The position numbers and the translations under genes were made by a program. The notes under the pieces are model-generated. The model did not search any database. It was not told the origin of the DNA and worked only from the letters and a program-made list of their open reading frames with translations. Shown here piece after piece: positions 47,099 through 59,012 of a DNA stretch of 64,000 nt (position 1 is the stretch's first letter; each line of letters opens with the position of its first letter). The stretch comes from Variovorax soli NBRC 106424 (GTDB taxonomy: Bacteria; Pseudomonadota; Gammaproteobacteria; Burkholderiales; Burkholderiaceae_C), in NCBI RefSeq assembly GCF_001591385.1, contig NZ_BCUU01000014.1, positions 1 through 64,000 on the forward strand, given 5' to 3'.

Positions 47099-49234
47099 AT
47101 GAAAAGCCGGCTCATCTGGTTCGCCAAGGGCATGTACTGGATGCTCACGCCCTGGTGGCTGCGAGAGCAGGTGCAGGCCCGGCGGATTCGCAATGCACCA
47201 GGCGCATCGCTGGCCAAGCTCGCTCCGTGGGTCGAGAAGGAGCGCGCGCGAAGCGAGGCACGCGCCCGCGGCGAAGCGGGCACGCCTGCCGTGCAGGTCG
47301 ACTGGTTCGACGATGCCGCCGTGCGCCGGGTGGCCGGCTCATCCGCTGACCGGCTCTTCTGGCCGGCGGTCCAGCCGCAGGATGTGACCGACCAATGGTC
47401 GGCCGCACGCTTCCTGATCCAAATCTGGCGAAGCCACGCCGATCTTCGCACCCGCTTCCCCGATGCCTTGAGCGAGGGCGGTTCGGGGGCGTTCGCCCAA
47501 TGGCTTCGCAGCGGGGCAGCGCAGACGGAACTGGGCCTGGAGGGGGACACGACGGCCTTGTTGTGCAAGGCGCTGGATGCGCGCCTGGCCGATCGGCCCC
47601 GGCAAGCGTTCCTCGCCAACCTCCGGCTGGCGAAGGTTCTTCCCCACGGCCTGACGCCCGCCGGTTCTGCGGCGCTTTTCGAGTGGTTCGTTGTAGTCGG
47701 CATCCCTGACGCCAGGCTGCGCATCGAGGAGATCTGGTGGCTCTTCCTCGACGCCGCCGCCCATCCGGAGCGTGAACTGCTCACGGCCTGGGCCTTCGCG
47801 CCGGCTTGGCAGGCCAGCCATCCGGATGGCGCCACCGTTTTCGGCTGCTGGGAGTTTGCCGCCTGGTTCCGCGCGGAATACGGCGCCGAGGGGCCTTGGA
47901 CCGACCCCGTGCAATGGCCGCTGTTCGAATCGCCTGGGCTCCAAGTGCGCATGGCCTACCAGTCGCGGCCGGCTTGGCGCCAGGCACACCCGCGCGCGCT
48001 GGACGATCCCGCGGCCGCTGCCGCTCTGCTGGCCTGGCTCGCCTCGGCAGAGACTGGATTGCCGGAGCCGACGCGCCGCTGGTGCGCCGAGATCGACGCG
48101 CAAGCCGTTTCCTGCGAGCTGGCCCAGCCCGGCTTCAACCTCGTCGGCCATTTCTGCTATCCGTCCGGCCTACGCATCTCCATCGAGTCGATGGCCGATT
48201 CGATGCGCATTGCCGGCACGCCGATCTCTAAGAGGGACATGGTGACGGACGCGAAGGACGACCCGCACCACGCACAGTTCCGCGGCACCGAGGTCTACGA
48301 CACGACCATCATCCATGTGCAGCCCGAGCCCTATTTCGACTCGGCCTTCGAGCGCGCGCAGCTCGCGCCGCGGCAGGCGCGCACCTACAGGATCGCCTAC
48401 TGGTACTGGGAGTTCGCGTCGATTCCCGACCTGTGGGTCGCCAAGGCCAGGCAGGTCGACGAGGTCTGGGCCGCCACCGAGTTCGTCGCCAAGGGGCTGC
48501 GCGAGCGCCTGAAGGTGCCGGTGCGAACCTTGTTCCCCGGCGTCAAGCTCGCACCGTTCGAAAAGCTCGGCAAGTCGTCCTTCGGTCTGGCGGAGGAGCC
48601 CTACACCTTCCTCTTCACCTTCCACATGATGAGCGTGATGGAGCGCAAGAATCCGCTCGGCCTCATCCGCGCGTTCAAGAAGGCGTTCAAGCCCGAGGAC
48701 GCAGCCTGCCTGGTGCTCAAGACCTCCTACGGCGAGCGCTATCCCGCGCAGATCCACGAGCTTCGCGAGGCGGCGGAAGGCGCCAACATCCGCGTCATCG
48801 ACGAGGTGTACAGCCCCGAGGCGGTGCTGGCCCTAATCGATGCCTGCGATGCCTACGTCTCCCTGCATCGCAGCGAGGGCCTGGGCCTGACCATGGCCGA
48901 GGCCATGCTGCTGGGCAAGCCGGTCGTTGCCACCAACTTCTCGGGCAACGTCGACTTCATGGACGAGAGCAACAGCCTGCTCGTCGACTACGAGTTGAAG
49001 AAGCTGGGCTGGCCCATCCCGCCCTACGACGCGCACCTCGAATGGGCCGAGCCCTCCGTCGACCATGCGGCGGAGCACATGCGGCGGCTGTACGACAACC
49101 AGGCCTGGGCGCGTGAACTGGGCTTGCGCGGCAAGGCCAGCGCGGAGGCCTCGCTGTCGCTCGAGGCCGCAGGCAAGCGCTTCGCTGCGCGGCTGACGGA
49201 GATTCGTTCGCTTTCCTGGGGGCAGCGTCCTTGA
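47099..49234 (+). CDS. Glycosyltransferase GT4 with N-terminal Trp-rich helical region
   Basis: 711 residues. Residues about 40-340 are helical and rich in Trp (LFEWFVVVGIPDARLRIEEI, WAFAPAWQASHPDGATVFG, AAWFRAEYGAEGPWTDPVQW) and match the region just before the GT4 module of the gene at 35392. A GT4 domain follows from about 345: FNLVGHFCYPSGLRISIESM, FTFHMMSVMERKNPLGLIRA, E-x7-E in SEGLGLTMAEAMLLGKPVV. It is a duplicate of the C-terminal half of the giant enzyme. Start ATG at 47099; earlier in-frame codons have no start. It is divergent from the small basic gene, and its stop lies in a TTGA overlap with the next gene. Confidence 0.9.
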   Translation: MKSRLIWFAKGMYWMLTPWWLREQVQARRIRNAPGASLAKLAPWVEKERARSEARARGEAGTPAVQVDWFDDAAVRRVAGSSADRLFWPAVQPQDVTDQWSAARFLIQIWRSHADLRTRFPDALSEGGSGAFAQWLRSGAAQTELGLEGDTTALLCKALDARLADRPRQAFLANLRLAKVLPHGLTPAGSAALFEWFVVVGIPDARLRIEEIWWLFLDAAAHPERELLTAWAFAPAWQASHPDGATVFGCWEFAAWFRAEYGAEGPWTDPVQWPLFESPGLQVRMAYQSRPAWRQAHPRALDDPAAAAALLAWLASAETGLPEPTRRWCAEIDAQAVSCELAQPGFNLVGHFCYPSGLRISIESMADSMRIAGTPISKRDMVTDAKDDPHHAQFRGTEVYDTTIIHVQPEPYFDSAFERAQLAPRQARTYRIAYWYWEFASIPDLWVAKARQVDEVWAATEFVAKGLRERLKVPVRTLFPGVKLAPFEKLGKSSFGLAEEPYTFLFTFHMMSVMERKNPLGLIRAFKKAFKPEDAACLVLKTSYGERYPAQIHELREAAEGANIRVIDEVYSPEAVLALIDACDAYVSLHRSEGLGLTMAEAMLLGKPVVATNFSGNVDFMDESNSLLVDYELKKLGWPIPPYDAHLEWAEPSVDHAAEHMRRLYDNQAWARELGLRGKASAEASLSLEAAGKRFAARLTEIRSLSWGQRP
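48944..48981 (+). repeat. 38-bp exact direct repeat, copy 2 (in GT4 paralogue)
   Basis: Identical to 39637-39674 and in the same orientation. The two copies flank wzt, wzm, manC, the triple GT4 gene and the small basic gene. Confidence 0.9.
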
Positions 49235-50262
49235 TCCAGCGACCGGGCGGTGACCACTCGCGCGCCGGCGGACGCCCCCAGGTGTCCGTGGCGCTTTGCA
49301 CCTATAACGGCGCCCGCTTCGTCGAGGAGCAGATTCGCAGCATCTGCGCGCAGACGCTGCCGCCCCACGAGATCGTCCTGTCGGACGACGGCTCAAGTGA
49401 CGATTGCGTTGCCGTCGCGCGGCGGGCGCACGAGGCGTGCGTTGCATCGAGCGGGCAGAGGGTATCCGAGATCAGGCTGCGTGTCCTGCAGAACCAGACT
49501 GCTCTGGGCGTCACCCGCAATTTCGAGCAGGCGATCAAGGCGTGCGAAGGCGACTACATCGCGCTGTGCGATCAGGATGACGTCTGGCACCCGGAGAAAC
49601 TGGCCCGCCTGGTCGGCGCGCTGCAGTCCGGCCGCCGGCCCAGCCTAGTTCACGCGGATGCGCGGCTCGTCGATTCGCAGGGGCGGCCCTTGGGCGCGAC
49701 GCTCTTTGGCTCGCTGGCAGTGTCCCGGGCCGAGTTCGACCAAGTCCACCGGGGCCATGCCTTCGACGTGCTCCTGCGCCGCAATCTAGTGACGGGGGCG
49801 ACGACCGTGTTCCGTCGCTCGCTGCTTGAGTATGCGCTGCCCTTTCCAGCCGATTGGCTGCACGACGAGTGGGTGGGCCTTGTGGCTGCCGCGCGGGGCG
49901 GGGTCGACCTGCTCGAGTGGTGCTGCATCGACTACCGCCAGCATGGGGCCAACCAGGTCGGCGCGGGAAAGCTAGGCCTGCCCGGCATGGTGCGCAAGGC
50001 GCTGGCGCCGCGCGGGGACGACGCCGCGCGCCGAAGCGTCCGGGCCCAACTGCTGGTCGAAAGGCTGGAGGTCATGGCAGTCCCGGGCCCCATGGTGGAG
50101 AAGGCGCGCATGAAGCTGCTGCACCAGTTGCGTCGGGCGGCGCTTCCGCGCTCGAGGGTGGCGCGGCTGTTCCCCATTGCGAGGGAGTGGGCTTCGGGCC
50201 GCTACGCGAGCTACGACTATGGCGTCCAGGGCGTCATTCGGGACGTTTTGGCGGCGCCATAG
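49231..50262 (+). CDS. GT2 family glycosyltransferase (rhamnosyltransferase-like; TTG start)
   Basis: 343 residues. GT-A core at about 15-240: VSVALCTYNGARFVEEQIRS, EIVLSDDGSSDDCVAVARRA, YIALCDQDDVWHPEKLARLV (Asp-x-Asp as DQDD), LHDEWVGLVAA. The DQDDVW motif is typical of rhamnosyltransferases and galactofuranosyl-like GT2 enzymes. Translation must start at TTG 49231, overlapping the previous stop (TTGA), with GGGGG upstream. The C-terminal 90 residues are basic. Likely adds one L- or D-rhamnose; linkage unknown. Confidence 0.88.
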   Translation: MIQRPGGDHSRAGGRPQVSVALCTYNGARFVEEQIRSICAQTLPPHEIVLSDDGSSDDCVAVARRAHEACVASSGQRVSEIRLRVLQNQTALGVTRNFEQAIKACEGDYIALCDQDDVWHPEKLARLVGALQSGRRPSLVHADARLVDSQGRPLGATLFGSLAVSRAEFDQVHRGHAFDVLLRRNLVTGATTVFRRSLLEYALPFPADWLHDEWVGLVAAARGGVDLLEWCCIDYRQHGANQVGAGKLGLPGMVRKALAPRGDDAARRSVRAQLLVERLEVMAVPGPMVEKARMKLLHQLRRAALPRSRVARLFPIAREWASGRYASYDYGVQGVIRDVLAAP

Positions 50263-50277
50263 CGCAACGCCAGATCT

Positions 50278-51048
50278 TCATCGGGCGCCCTTCGAGCCCT
50301 GAGAGCATTTGAGCCGCCAGAACGGCCCCGAACCCCACAGCTTCAACAAGCTCGTCACATGCCAGTACAGGTGCCGCCAGCTCGTCCGGCTGGCCCGCTG
50401 CGCCTCGTGGCGCACGCGCAACTGCTCGCCGATCTGCAGCTGCCATCCGGCCAGTTGCAATCGCGCACAGATGTCGAAGTCCTCGCCATACATGAAGTAG
50501 CGCCGCTCATCGAAGCCGCCGATGTCCCGAAACGCCTCGCTTCGAAACAGCATGAACAGCCCCGGAATCCAGTCCGGGGCCTCCGGAATCGGATAGCCCG
50601 GCCTGCGCCTGGTAAGGATCTCCAGCGGTGTGATGATGCGGCGGTGCTGCTCCGGTTCAGTCTTGCCGGGCTCCAGGATCCTTGGCGCCATCAGGCCGGC
50701 GCGCGCAGCCGCTTGGCCGATCAGCGGCCCCAGCACATCGCCGTCGAAGCGAATATCCGGATTGAGCACCAGGAACCACTCCGACTGGCAATGCTTGAAA
50801 GCCTGGTTGTTGTTGGCGCCAAAACCAAGAGGCGCCGAGTTGTGAATGCGCTGCAGCTCGAAGCCGAAGCGCCGGCCCGCCAGCAAATCGGGCTCGGGCA
50901 GGTTGTGGGTGAGTATCACCTGCTCCAGCAGCGGTGCGCTGAACTGGCTCAACTGCTCCAGCAGGGGCAGGATCATGTCCAGCTGGCCATGACTGACGAT
51001 CGATACGGTGACTGGCTTGGCGCTGCGGACGGGGTTACTGCTTTGCAT
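50278..51048 (-). CDS. GT2 family glycosyltransferase (WbbL-like)
   Basis: 256 residues, short GT-A enzyme. VSIVSHGQLDMILPLLEQL at the N-terminus, GFGANNNQAFKH, FLVLNPDIRFDG (metal-binding NPD), GLFMLFRSEAFRDIGGFDE and YGEDFDICARLQLAGW (catalytic base region ED). This set is that of WbbL-type rhamnosyltransferases, which often add the first rhamnose to the lipid-linked GlcNAc. That role fits the WecA-like gene located divergently 49 bases away. It converges with the GT2 gene at 49231. Confidence 0.9.
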   Translation of the reverse strand: MQSSNPVRSAKPVTVSIVSHGQLDMILPLLEQLSQFSAPLLEQVILTHNLPEPDLLAGRRFGFELQRIHNSAPLGFGANNNQAFKHCQSEWFLVLNPDIRFDGDVLGPLIGQAAARAGLMAPRILEPGKTEPEQHRRIITPLEILTRRRPGYPIPEAPDWIPGLFMLFRSEAFRDIGGFDERRYFMYGEDFDICARLQLAGWQLQIGEQLRVRHEAQRASRTSWRHLYWHVTSLLKLWGSGPFWRLKCSQGSKGAR

Positions 51049-51097
51049 GGTCTAATTTCGCCCGAAATTCTAGGGATATCCGCCGCAACCCCCTTTC

Positions 51098-52207
51098 ATG
51101 CTTGCCCTGATCGTCATCAGCTTTCTCGTTGCCGCCATCGCCGTGCTCGGCTTCATGCGCCGCGCCCGCCGCCACGCTCGCCGCTACGGCAAGGACATGC
51201 CGCAACGCTTTCATGCCGGCCATGTGCCGCGCCTGGGCGGTGCCGGCATTTTTCTGGGCATGGGGGCGGCGTGGCTGGCTGCCGGAGTCATCGATCAGGT
51301 CAACGTGTACTGGCCCGTCAAGGCATCTGCCCTGACGTTGCTGTGCCTGGCGCCAGCGGTAATCGGCGGTATTCTGGAAGACGTCACGCAGCGTGTGGCC
51401 GTGCGTTGGCGCCTGGGCCTGACGATCGGGTCTGCGGTGTTGCTGTGCTATGTGCTGGACCTGAGCCTGGAGCGCACTGGCGTTCCCTTGGTGGACGGCT
51501 GGATGCGGGCCATCCCTTATGCCGGCATGCTGTTCGCGGCGTTTGCCATCGGCGGACTGCCGCACGCGTTCAACATCATCGACGGCTACAACGGCCTGGC
51601 CGGCACGGTCGCCGTACTGGTGTGCCTGGCCATTTCCCACGTCTCGCTGCAACTCGGCGACCGCCAGCTCGCCGCCATGGTCCTCTGCCTGCTCGGCGCC
51701 ACTGCCGGCTTCCTCATGTGGAACTACCCCCGCGGCAAGATCTTTGCCGGCGACGGCGGGGCCTATGTCTGGGGCATGGTGATCGCGCTGGCCTGCGTCA
51801 CGCTGGTCAAGCGCCATGGCACGGTGTCGCCGTGGTTTCCCATGCTGCTGCTCATCTACCCGGTGTGGGAAACGCTGTTCTCCATCTACCGCAAGCTGGC
51901 CCGCGGCCAGTCGCCCGGCATGGCGGATGCGCTGCACTTCCACCAGCTCATCTTCCGCCGCATCGTGCGCGTGGTGATTCATGACAACGAGGCCCGCCAG
52001 CTGCTGGCGCGCAACAATCGCACCTCGCCCTACCTGTGGGCGCTGGCGGGGCTTTCGGTGGTGCCGGCCGTCCTGTTCTGGAACCGGACCTACTGGCTGA
52101 TGCTCTTTACCTTGCTGTTCATCGCCACGTACGTGGCGGCGTACCTCATGATCGTGCGCTTCAAGGTGCCGCGATGGCTGCGCGACCTGGCGAACGCCTT
52201 CGACTGA
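51098..52207 (+). CDS. WecA/MraY-family undecaprenyl-phosphate sugar-1-phosphate transferase
   Basis: Polytopic inner-membrane enzyme, 369 residues with about ten hydrophobic segments, that starts O-antigen synthesis by moving a HexNAc-1-phosphate to undecaprenyl phosphate. Motifs: [30 protein letters not shown] (ED where E. coli WecA has DD), [22 protein letters not shown] and the cytoplasmic HFHQLIFRR. The donor is probably UDP-GlcNAc or a related HexNAc. No good ribosome site is seen before the ATG. It is the last cluster gene, 35 bases before argB. Confidence 0.9.
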   Translation: MLALIVISFLVAAIAVLGFMRRARRHARRYGKDMPQRFHAGHVPRLGGAGIFLGMGAAWLAAGVIDQVNVYWPVKASALTLLCLAPAVIGGILEDVTQRVAVRWRLGLTIGSAVLLCYVLDLSLERTGVPLVDGWMRAIPYAGMLFAAFAIGGLPHAFNIIDGYNGLAGTVAVLVCLAISHVSLQLGDRQLAAMVLCLLGATAGFLMWNYPRGKIFAGDGGAYVWGMVIALACVTLVKRHGTVSPWFPMLLLIYPVWETLFSIYRKLARGQSPGMADALHFHQLIFRRIVRVVIHDNEARQLLARNNRTSPYLWALAGLSVVPAVLFWNRTYWLMLFTLLFIATYVAAYLMIVRFKVPRWLRDLANAFD

Positions 52208-52242
52208 ACGACCTTCCTCCTTCCCAACCCGACCTACAGCCC

Positions 52243-53136
52243 ATGACCGACCCCGTCTCCCACATCCCGCCCCGCGACAAGGCCGAGATCCTGGCGCAGG
52301 CGCTGCCCTACATCCGCAAGTTCCACGGCAAGACCATCGTCATCAAGTACGGCGGCAATGCCATGACCGACCCGGCCCTGCAGGCGGACTTCGCCGAAGA
52401 CGTGGTGCTGCTCAAGCTGGTGGGCATGAACCCGGTGGTGGTGCACGGCGGCGGCCCGCAGATCGAGGCGGCGCTGAACCGCCTGGGCAAGAAGGGCAGC
52501 TTCATCCAGGGCATGCGGGTGACCGATGCCGAGACCATGGAAGTGGTCGAATGGGTGCTGGCCGGCGAGGTGCAGCAGGACATCGTGGGCCTGATCAACC
52601 AGGCCGGCGGCAAGGCGGTGGGCCTCACGGGCCGCGACGGCGGGCTCATCCGTGCACAAAAGCTCAAGATGGCCGACCGCAACGACCCGTCCATCGAGCA
52701 CGACGTGGGCCAGGTGGGCGACATCGTTTCCATCGACCCGGGCGTGGTCAAGGCGCTGCAGGACGACGCGTTCATTCCGGTGGTCAGCCCCATCGGCTTC
52801 GGCGAACAGAACGAGAGCTACAACATCAACGCCGATGTGGTGGCCGGCAAGCTGGCCACGGTGCTCAAGGCCGAGAAGCTCATGCTGCTGACCAACACGC
52901 CCGGCGTGCTGGACAAGAACGGCAAGCTGCTGACCAACCTGTCGGCCCGCGAGATCGATGACCTGTTCGCCGACGGCACCATCTCCGGCGGCATGCTGCC
53001 CAAGATCGAGGGGGCGCTGGACGCCGCCAAGAGCGGCGTGAATGCGGTGCACATCATCGACGGCCGCGTGCCGCACGCGATGCTGCTCGAAATCCTCTCC
53101 GATCAGGCCTACGGCACGATGATCCGCGCGAGGTAG
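52243..53136 (+). CDS. argB: Acetylglutamate kinase
   Basis: Phosphorylates N-acetyl-L-glutamate in arginine biosynthesis. 297 residues: [10 protein letters not shown] (ATP loop), [14 protein letters not shown] (substrate loop), [41 protein letters not shown] and [19 protein letters not shown] are diagnostic. The N-terminal extension before IVIKYGG is the kind linked to arginine feedback inhibition in hexameric enzymes. Cytoplasmic. It closes the right border of the polysaccharide region; an intergenic repeat follows before convergent galE. Confidence 0.96.
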   Translation: MTDPVSHIPPRDKAEILAQALPYIRKFHGKTIVIKYGGNAMTDPALQADFAEDVVLLKLVGMNPVVVHGGGPQIEAALNRLGKKGSFIQGMRVTDAETMEVVEWVLAGEVQQDIVGLINQAGGKAVGLTGRDGGLIRAQKLKMADRNDPSIEHDVGQVGDIVSIDPGVVKALQDDAFIPVVSPIGFGEQNESYNINADVVAGKLATVLKAEKLMLLTNTPGVLDKNGKLLTNLSAREIDDLFADGTISGGMLPKIEGALDAAKSGVNAVHIIDGRVPHAMLLEILSDQAYGTMIRAR

Positions 53137-53160
53137 TACCAAGCTCGGGCAGGGACACCG

Positions 53161-53198
53161 CGGAACTGGCTTGCCAGGCCGCTGGTGTCACCCCGGGG
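53161..53198. repeat. Intergenic double-hairpin repeat, copy 1
   Basis: cggaactggcttgccaggcc (53161-53180) followed by ccccgggg (53191-53198), between the convergent ends of argB and galE. The first block matches 62171-62191 with one extra t there. CTGGC/GCCAG forms a short hairpin, and the C/G block a second. Probably a dispersed REP-like element, possibly acting as a terminator. Confidence 0.6.
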
Positions 53199-53202
53199 CG
53201 GG

Positions 53203-54222
53203 CTACTGGTAGCCGTTGGGGTTGCCGTTCTGCCAGCGCCAGCTGTCAGCGCACATCTGATCCAGGCTGCGGCGGGCTTGCCAGCCCAGCACGGCCTTGG
53301 CGGCCGAAGGATCAGCCCAGTACGCCGGCACGTCCCCCGGTCGGCGCGGGCCGATCACCCGCGCGACGGGCTTGCCGCTGGCGCGCTCGAAGGCCGTCAC
53401 CACTTCCAGCACCGAAGAGCCGCGCCCGGTGCCCAGGTTCAGGGTCAGCAGGCCTTCGTGCGCCAGGGCGTGCTGCAAGGCCGCCACATGGCCCTCGGCC
53501 AGGTCCATCACATGCACGTAGTCGCGCACGCCGGTTCCGTCCGGCGTGGGGTAGTCGCCCCCATGCACCGTCAGGCTCGGGCGCTGGCCGACCGCCACCT
53601 GGCTCACGAAGGGCATCAGGTTGTTGGGCTTGCCTTGCGGGTGCTCGCCGATCAGGCCGCTCTCGTGCGCGCCCACCGGGTTGAAGTAGCGCAGCAGGGC
53701 AATCCGCCAGCCGGGCTCCGACCGGTACAGGTCGCCGTAGGCCTCTTCCACCATCAGCTTGGAGCGTCCATACGGGTTGGCGGGACGGTTGGGGGCGTCT
53801 TCCGGAATGGGCGAATGGTCCGGCTCCCCGTACACCGTGGCCGATGACGAAAAAATCAAAGTGCGCACCCCGGCGACCTTCATGGCCGCGGCCAGGACCA
53901 GGCTGCCGTTGACATTGTTGTCGTAATAAGACAACGGATCCGCCACCGAATCGCCGACCGCCTTGAGTCCCGCGAAGTGAATGACCGCACTCACCGAATG
54001 CTCGGCAAACAGGCGATCCAGCAGCGCCCGGTCGCGCACGTCGCCCTGCACGGCCCGCGGCGCCGCGCCGCCGCTGATGCGGGCCAGCCGCTCCAGCACC
54101 TTGGGGCTGCTGTTCACGTAGTTGTCCAGAATGAGCGGCTCGAAGCCCGCCGCTGCCAGCGCCACGCAGGTGTGGCTCCCGATGTAGCCGGCCCCGCCTG
54201 TCACCAAAACGCAATTTGTCAT
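53203..54222 (-). CDS. galE: UDP-glucose 4-epimerase
   Basis: Interconverts UDP-glucose and UDP-galactose (or the HexNAc forms). 339 residues: VLVTGGAGYIGSHTCVAL, ILDNYVNSSPKVLERL, VIHFAGLKAVGDSVADP, FSSSATVYGEPDHSP (catalytic Ser), YGRSKLMVEE (Tyr-x3-Lys), RYFNPVGAHESGLIGEHPQG. The motifs and size match E. coli GalE. The ATG at 54222 begins the Rossmann strand; upstream in-frame codons add only a leader-like, unconserved stretch. It is divergent from slmA and probably supplies sugars to surface polysaccharide. Confidence 0.95.
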   Translation of the reverse strand: MTNCVLVTGGAGYIGSHTCVALAAAGFEPLILDNYVNSSPKVLERLARISGGAAPRAVQGDVRDRALLDRLFAEHSVSAVIHFAGLKAVGDSVADPLSYYDNNVNGSLVLAAAMKVAGVRTLIFSSSATVYGEPDHSPIPEDAPNRPANPYGRSKLMVEEAYGDLYRSEPGWRIALLRYFNPVGAHESGLIGEHPQGKPNNLMPFVSQVAVGQRPSLTVHGGDYPTPDGTGVRDYVHVMDLAEGHVAALQHALAHEGLLTLNLGTGRGSSVLEVVTAFERASGKPVARVIGPRRPGDVPAYWADPSAAKAVLGWQARRSLDQMCADSWRWQNGNPNGYQ

Positions 54223-54348
54223 GATTCGATCTGGCGCCCTTGCCAAAAAAGAAGAAGATTCTGCGCGAATGTTGTCACGGGGTTGACCCGAAAGGCGCGT
54301 GCTCACTGCGCCATGCGAGAATCATTTAATTACATTTTGTGGTCGCCC

Positions 54349-57401
<3,053 letters not shown>

Positions 57402-57402
57402 G

Positions 57403-57855
57403 CTAAAGGAACGACTGGCCCTGTTTGAGGACAAGCTCGCAGGCTTGCTTCTTGATGGGGTCGGTCAGCCCGCTGGTCAGGTCGGTCTTCTTGCCGTCGC
57501 TGCCGGTGATCAGGCCTTTGGCGCCGTCGAGATAACCGCTGTCCTTCTGGGCAGCGGCCTGCCCGCCGGGCATCTTGCCCAAGAGGCCGTCCTTGACCTG
57601 CGACACGCCCGAGCCGCTCAGGTACTTGTTCTTCAGGCAGTACTCGATGATGCCGGCGGCGTTGCTCATGCTGCCCGACTGAAGGCCGGTCAGCGAACCG
57701 AGATTGCTGCCGCCGCTGCCCGTGCTGCCGGCCGCCTTGCCGGCCAGGCCTGTGAGCGATTCCAGGCTCTGGGCCTGTGCAAAGGCCGCGGCGCCGCCGA
57801 TCGCGGCGGCGATGCATGCGCGTGCGGCGATGTGCAGGCAGACTGTCCTGTTCAT
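57403..57855 (-). CDS. DUF2501 family secreted protein
   Basis: 150 residues. A signal peptide (HIAARACIAAAIGGAAAFAQ, cleavage near AQA|QS) leads into a Gly/Ser-rich segment and the DUF2501 domain (IIEYCLKNKYLSGSGVSQVK ... KKQACELVLKQGQSFL), with two conserved Cys likely to form a disulfide in the periplasm. Related to E. coli YjjA; no function is established. A perfect AAGGAGG lies 8 bases before the ATG. Its stop is 1 base from the convergent katG stop. Confidence 0.87.
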   Translation of the reverse strand: MNRTVCLHIAARACIAAAIGGAAAFAQAQSLESLTGLAGKAAGSTGSGGSNLGSLTGLQSGSMSNAAGIIEYCLKNKYLSGSGVSQVKDGLLGKMPGGQAAAQKDSGYLDGAKGLITGSDGKKTDLTSGLTDPIKKQACELVLKQGQSFL

Positions 57856-57986
57856 GCGTTGTTCCTCCTTCAAAACGAACAAAGAAGATCGTCCCTCGCG
57901 CCATGCGCGCGGCGACGGGCATGGGGCGACCATAGCGCAGCGCCGGGCGCGGCAAGGTCGGCATTTGAAACAGTTCGTGGTCTGGC

Positions 57987-58925
57987 TCAGCCGCCCGGTC
58001 GCAGCAGCGCCACGAAGGCCGCCGCCGCCGGCGACAGGCTGTGCGCCCGGCGCGTGATCAGGTAGATGGGCGGCACCCGCATCGGCACTTCGGCCGGCAG
58101 CACCCGCAGCAGGCCCAGGCGCGTGTAGTGCGCTGCCTGCGACGCGGGCATGACGGCCGCCATGTCCGAATGCTCCAGCAGCGCCGTCATGGCGATGGGC
58201 GATGCGGTTTCGGTCACGCGCAGCCGCTCGCGGATGCCCGCCTCGCGCAGCGCCGCCTCGAAGCGGCCGCGCTGCGGCGAGCCCGGCGGCTGCAGCAGCC
58301 ACGGCCACCGCACCAGCTCGTGCAGCGTGACCGACTTGCGCCGCAGCAGCGGATGTCCCTTGCGCACCACCACCACCTGCGCCTCGCCCAGCAGGGGCAC
58401 GCTGTCGAAGTCCTCGGCGCTGTGGTCTTCGGTGAGCCGGCCCAGCATCAGGTCGACCTCACCGCGCGCCAGCTGGCGCAGCATCACGTCGCTGGTGTCC
58501 ACCACCACGCTCACCGCCACGCGCTCATGCTGGCGCTGGTAGTCCACCAGCGCGGGCGCCAGCAGCTCGGGCACGGCCCCGGGCACGCTGCCGATGCGCA
58601 GCGACCCGCTCAGACCCGAGCGCAGTGCCTCCAGCTCTTCGCACACCACGCCGAAATCGGTCAGCACCCAGCGCGCATGGCGCACCAGCGCCTCGCCATA
58701 GGGCGTGGGCGTCATGCCCCGCGCCACCCGCGTGAAGAGGGGCACCGCAAAGGTTTCTTCCAGCTGCTGCAGCAGCTTGGTGGCGGCCGGCTGGCTGATG
58801 TTCATGGCGGCCGCGGCACGGCCCAGGTTGCGGTGCTGGTCGAGCAGCGCCAGCAGCACCCACTGGCGGGTGCGCAGCCGCAGCAAGAGGCGCGAGGAGG
58901 CAAAACCGGGAATGTTCTCGTTCAT
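57987..58925 (-). CDS. LysR family transcriptional regulator
   Basis: 312 residues. N-terminal winged helix-turn-helix (about 18-77: LALLDQHRNLGRAAAAMNIS, QPAATKLLQQLEETFAVPLF), then a type-2 periplasmic-like effector domain (SGSLRIGSVPGAVPELLAPA; LMLGRLTEDHSAEDFDSVPL). It resembles the GbpR/PcaQ side of LysR proteins that sense organic or sugar acids. It is divergent from the Bug receptor gene and is the probable regulator of that gene and pdxA. The ATG at 58925 is part of a palindrome, and the nearest GAAGGA is about 17 bases upstream, an unusual spacing. Confidence 0.93.
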   Translation of the reverse strand: MNENIPGFASSRLLLRLRTRQWVLLALLDQHRNLGRAAAAMNISQPAATKLLQQLEETFAVPLFTRVARGMTPTPYGEALVRHARWVLTDFGVVCEELEALRSGLSGSLRIGSVPGAVPELLAPALVDYQRQHERVAVSVVVDTSDVMLRQLARGEVDLMLGRLTEDHSAEDFDSVPLLGEAQVVVVRKGHPLLRRKSVTLHELVRWPWLLQPPGSPQRGRFEAALREAGIRERLRVTETASPIAMTALLEHSDMAAVMPASQAAHYTRLGLLRVLPAEVPMRVPPIYLITRRAHSLSPAAAAFVALLRPGG

Positions 58926-58940
58926 ATACAGACGTATATG
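58923..58940. promoter_or_regulatory. Palindromic candidate operator at the LysR start
   Basis: Perfect inverted repeat catatac-agac-gtatatg. Its left arm contains the LysR start codon (minus strand), and it lies 72 bases before the Bug receptor gene on the plus strand. A/T-rich in a G/C-rich context. It is a good candidate for LysR binding and autoregulation, although the half-site spacing (T-N12-A) is one base longer than the classic T-N11-A. Confidence 0.5.
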
Positions 58941-59012
58941 AATCCTTCAGAACATTTGATTGGATTGGAATGGCGGACATCCCTAAGCTGGAAGCGCAAC
59001 AGGAAAAGAACC

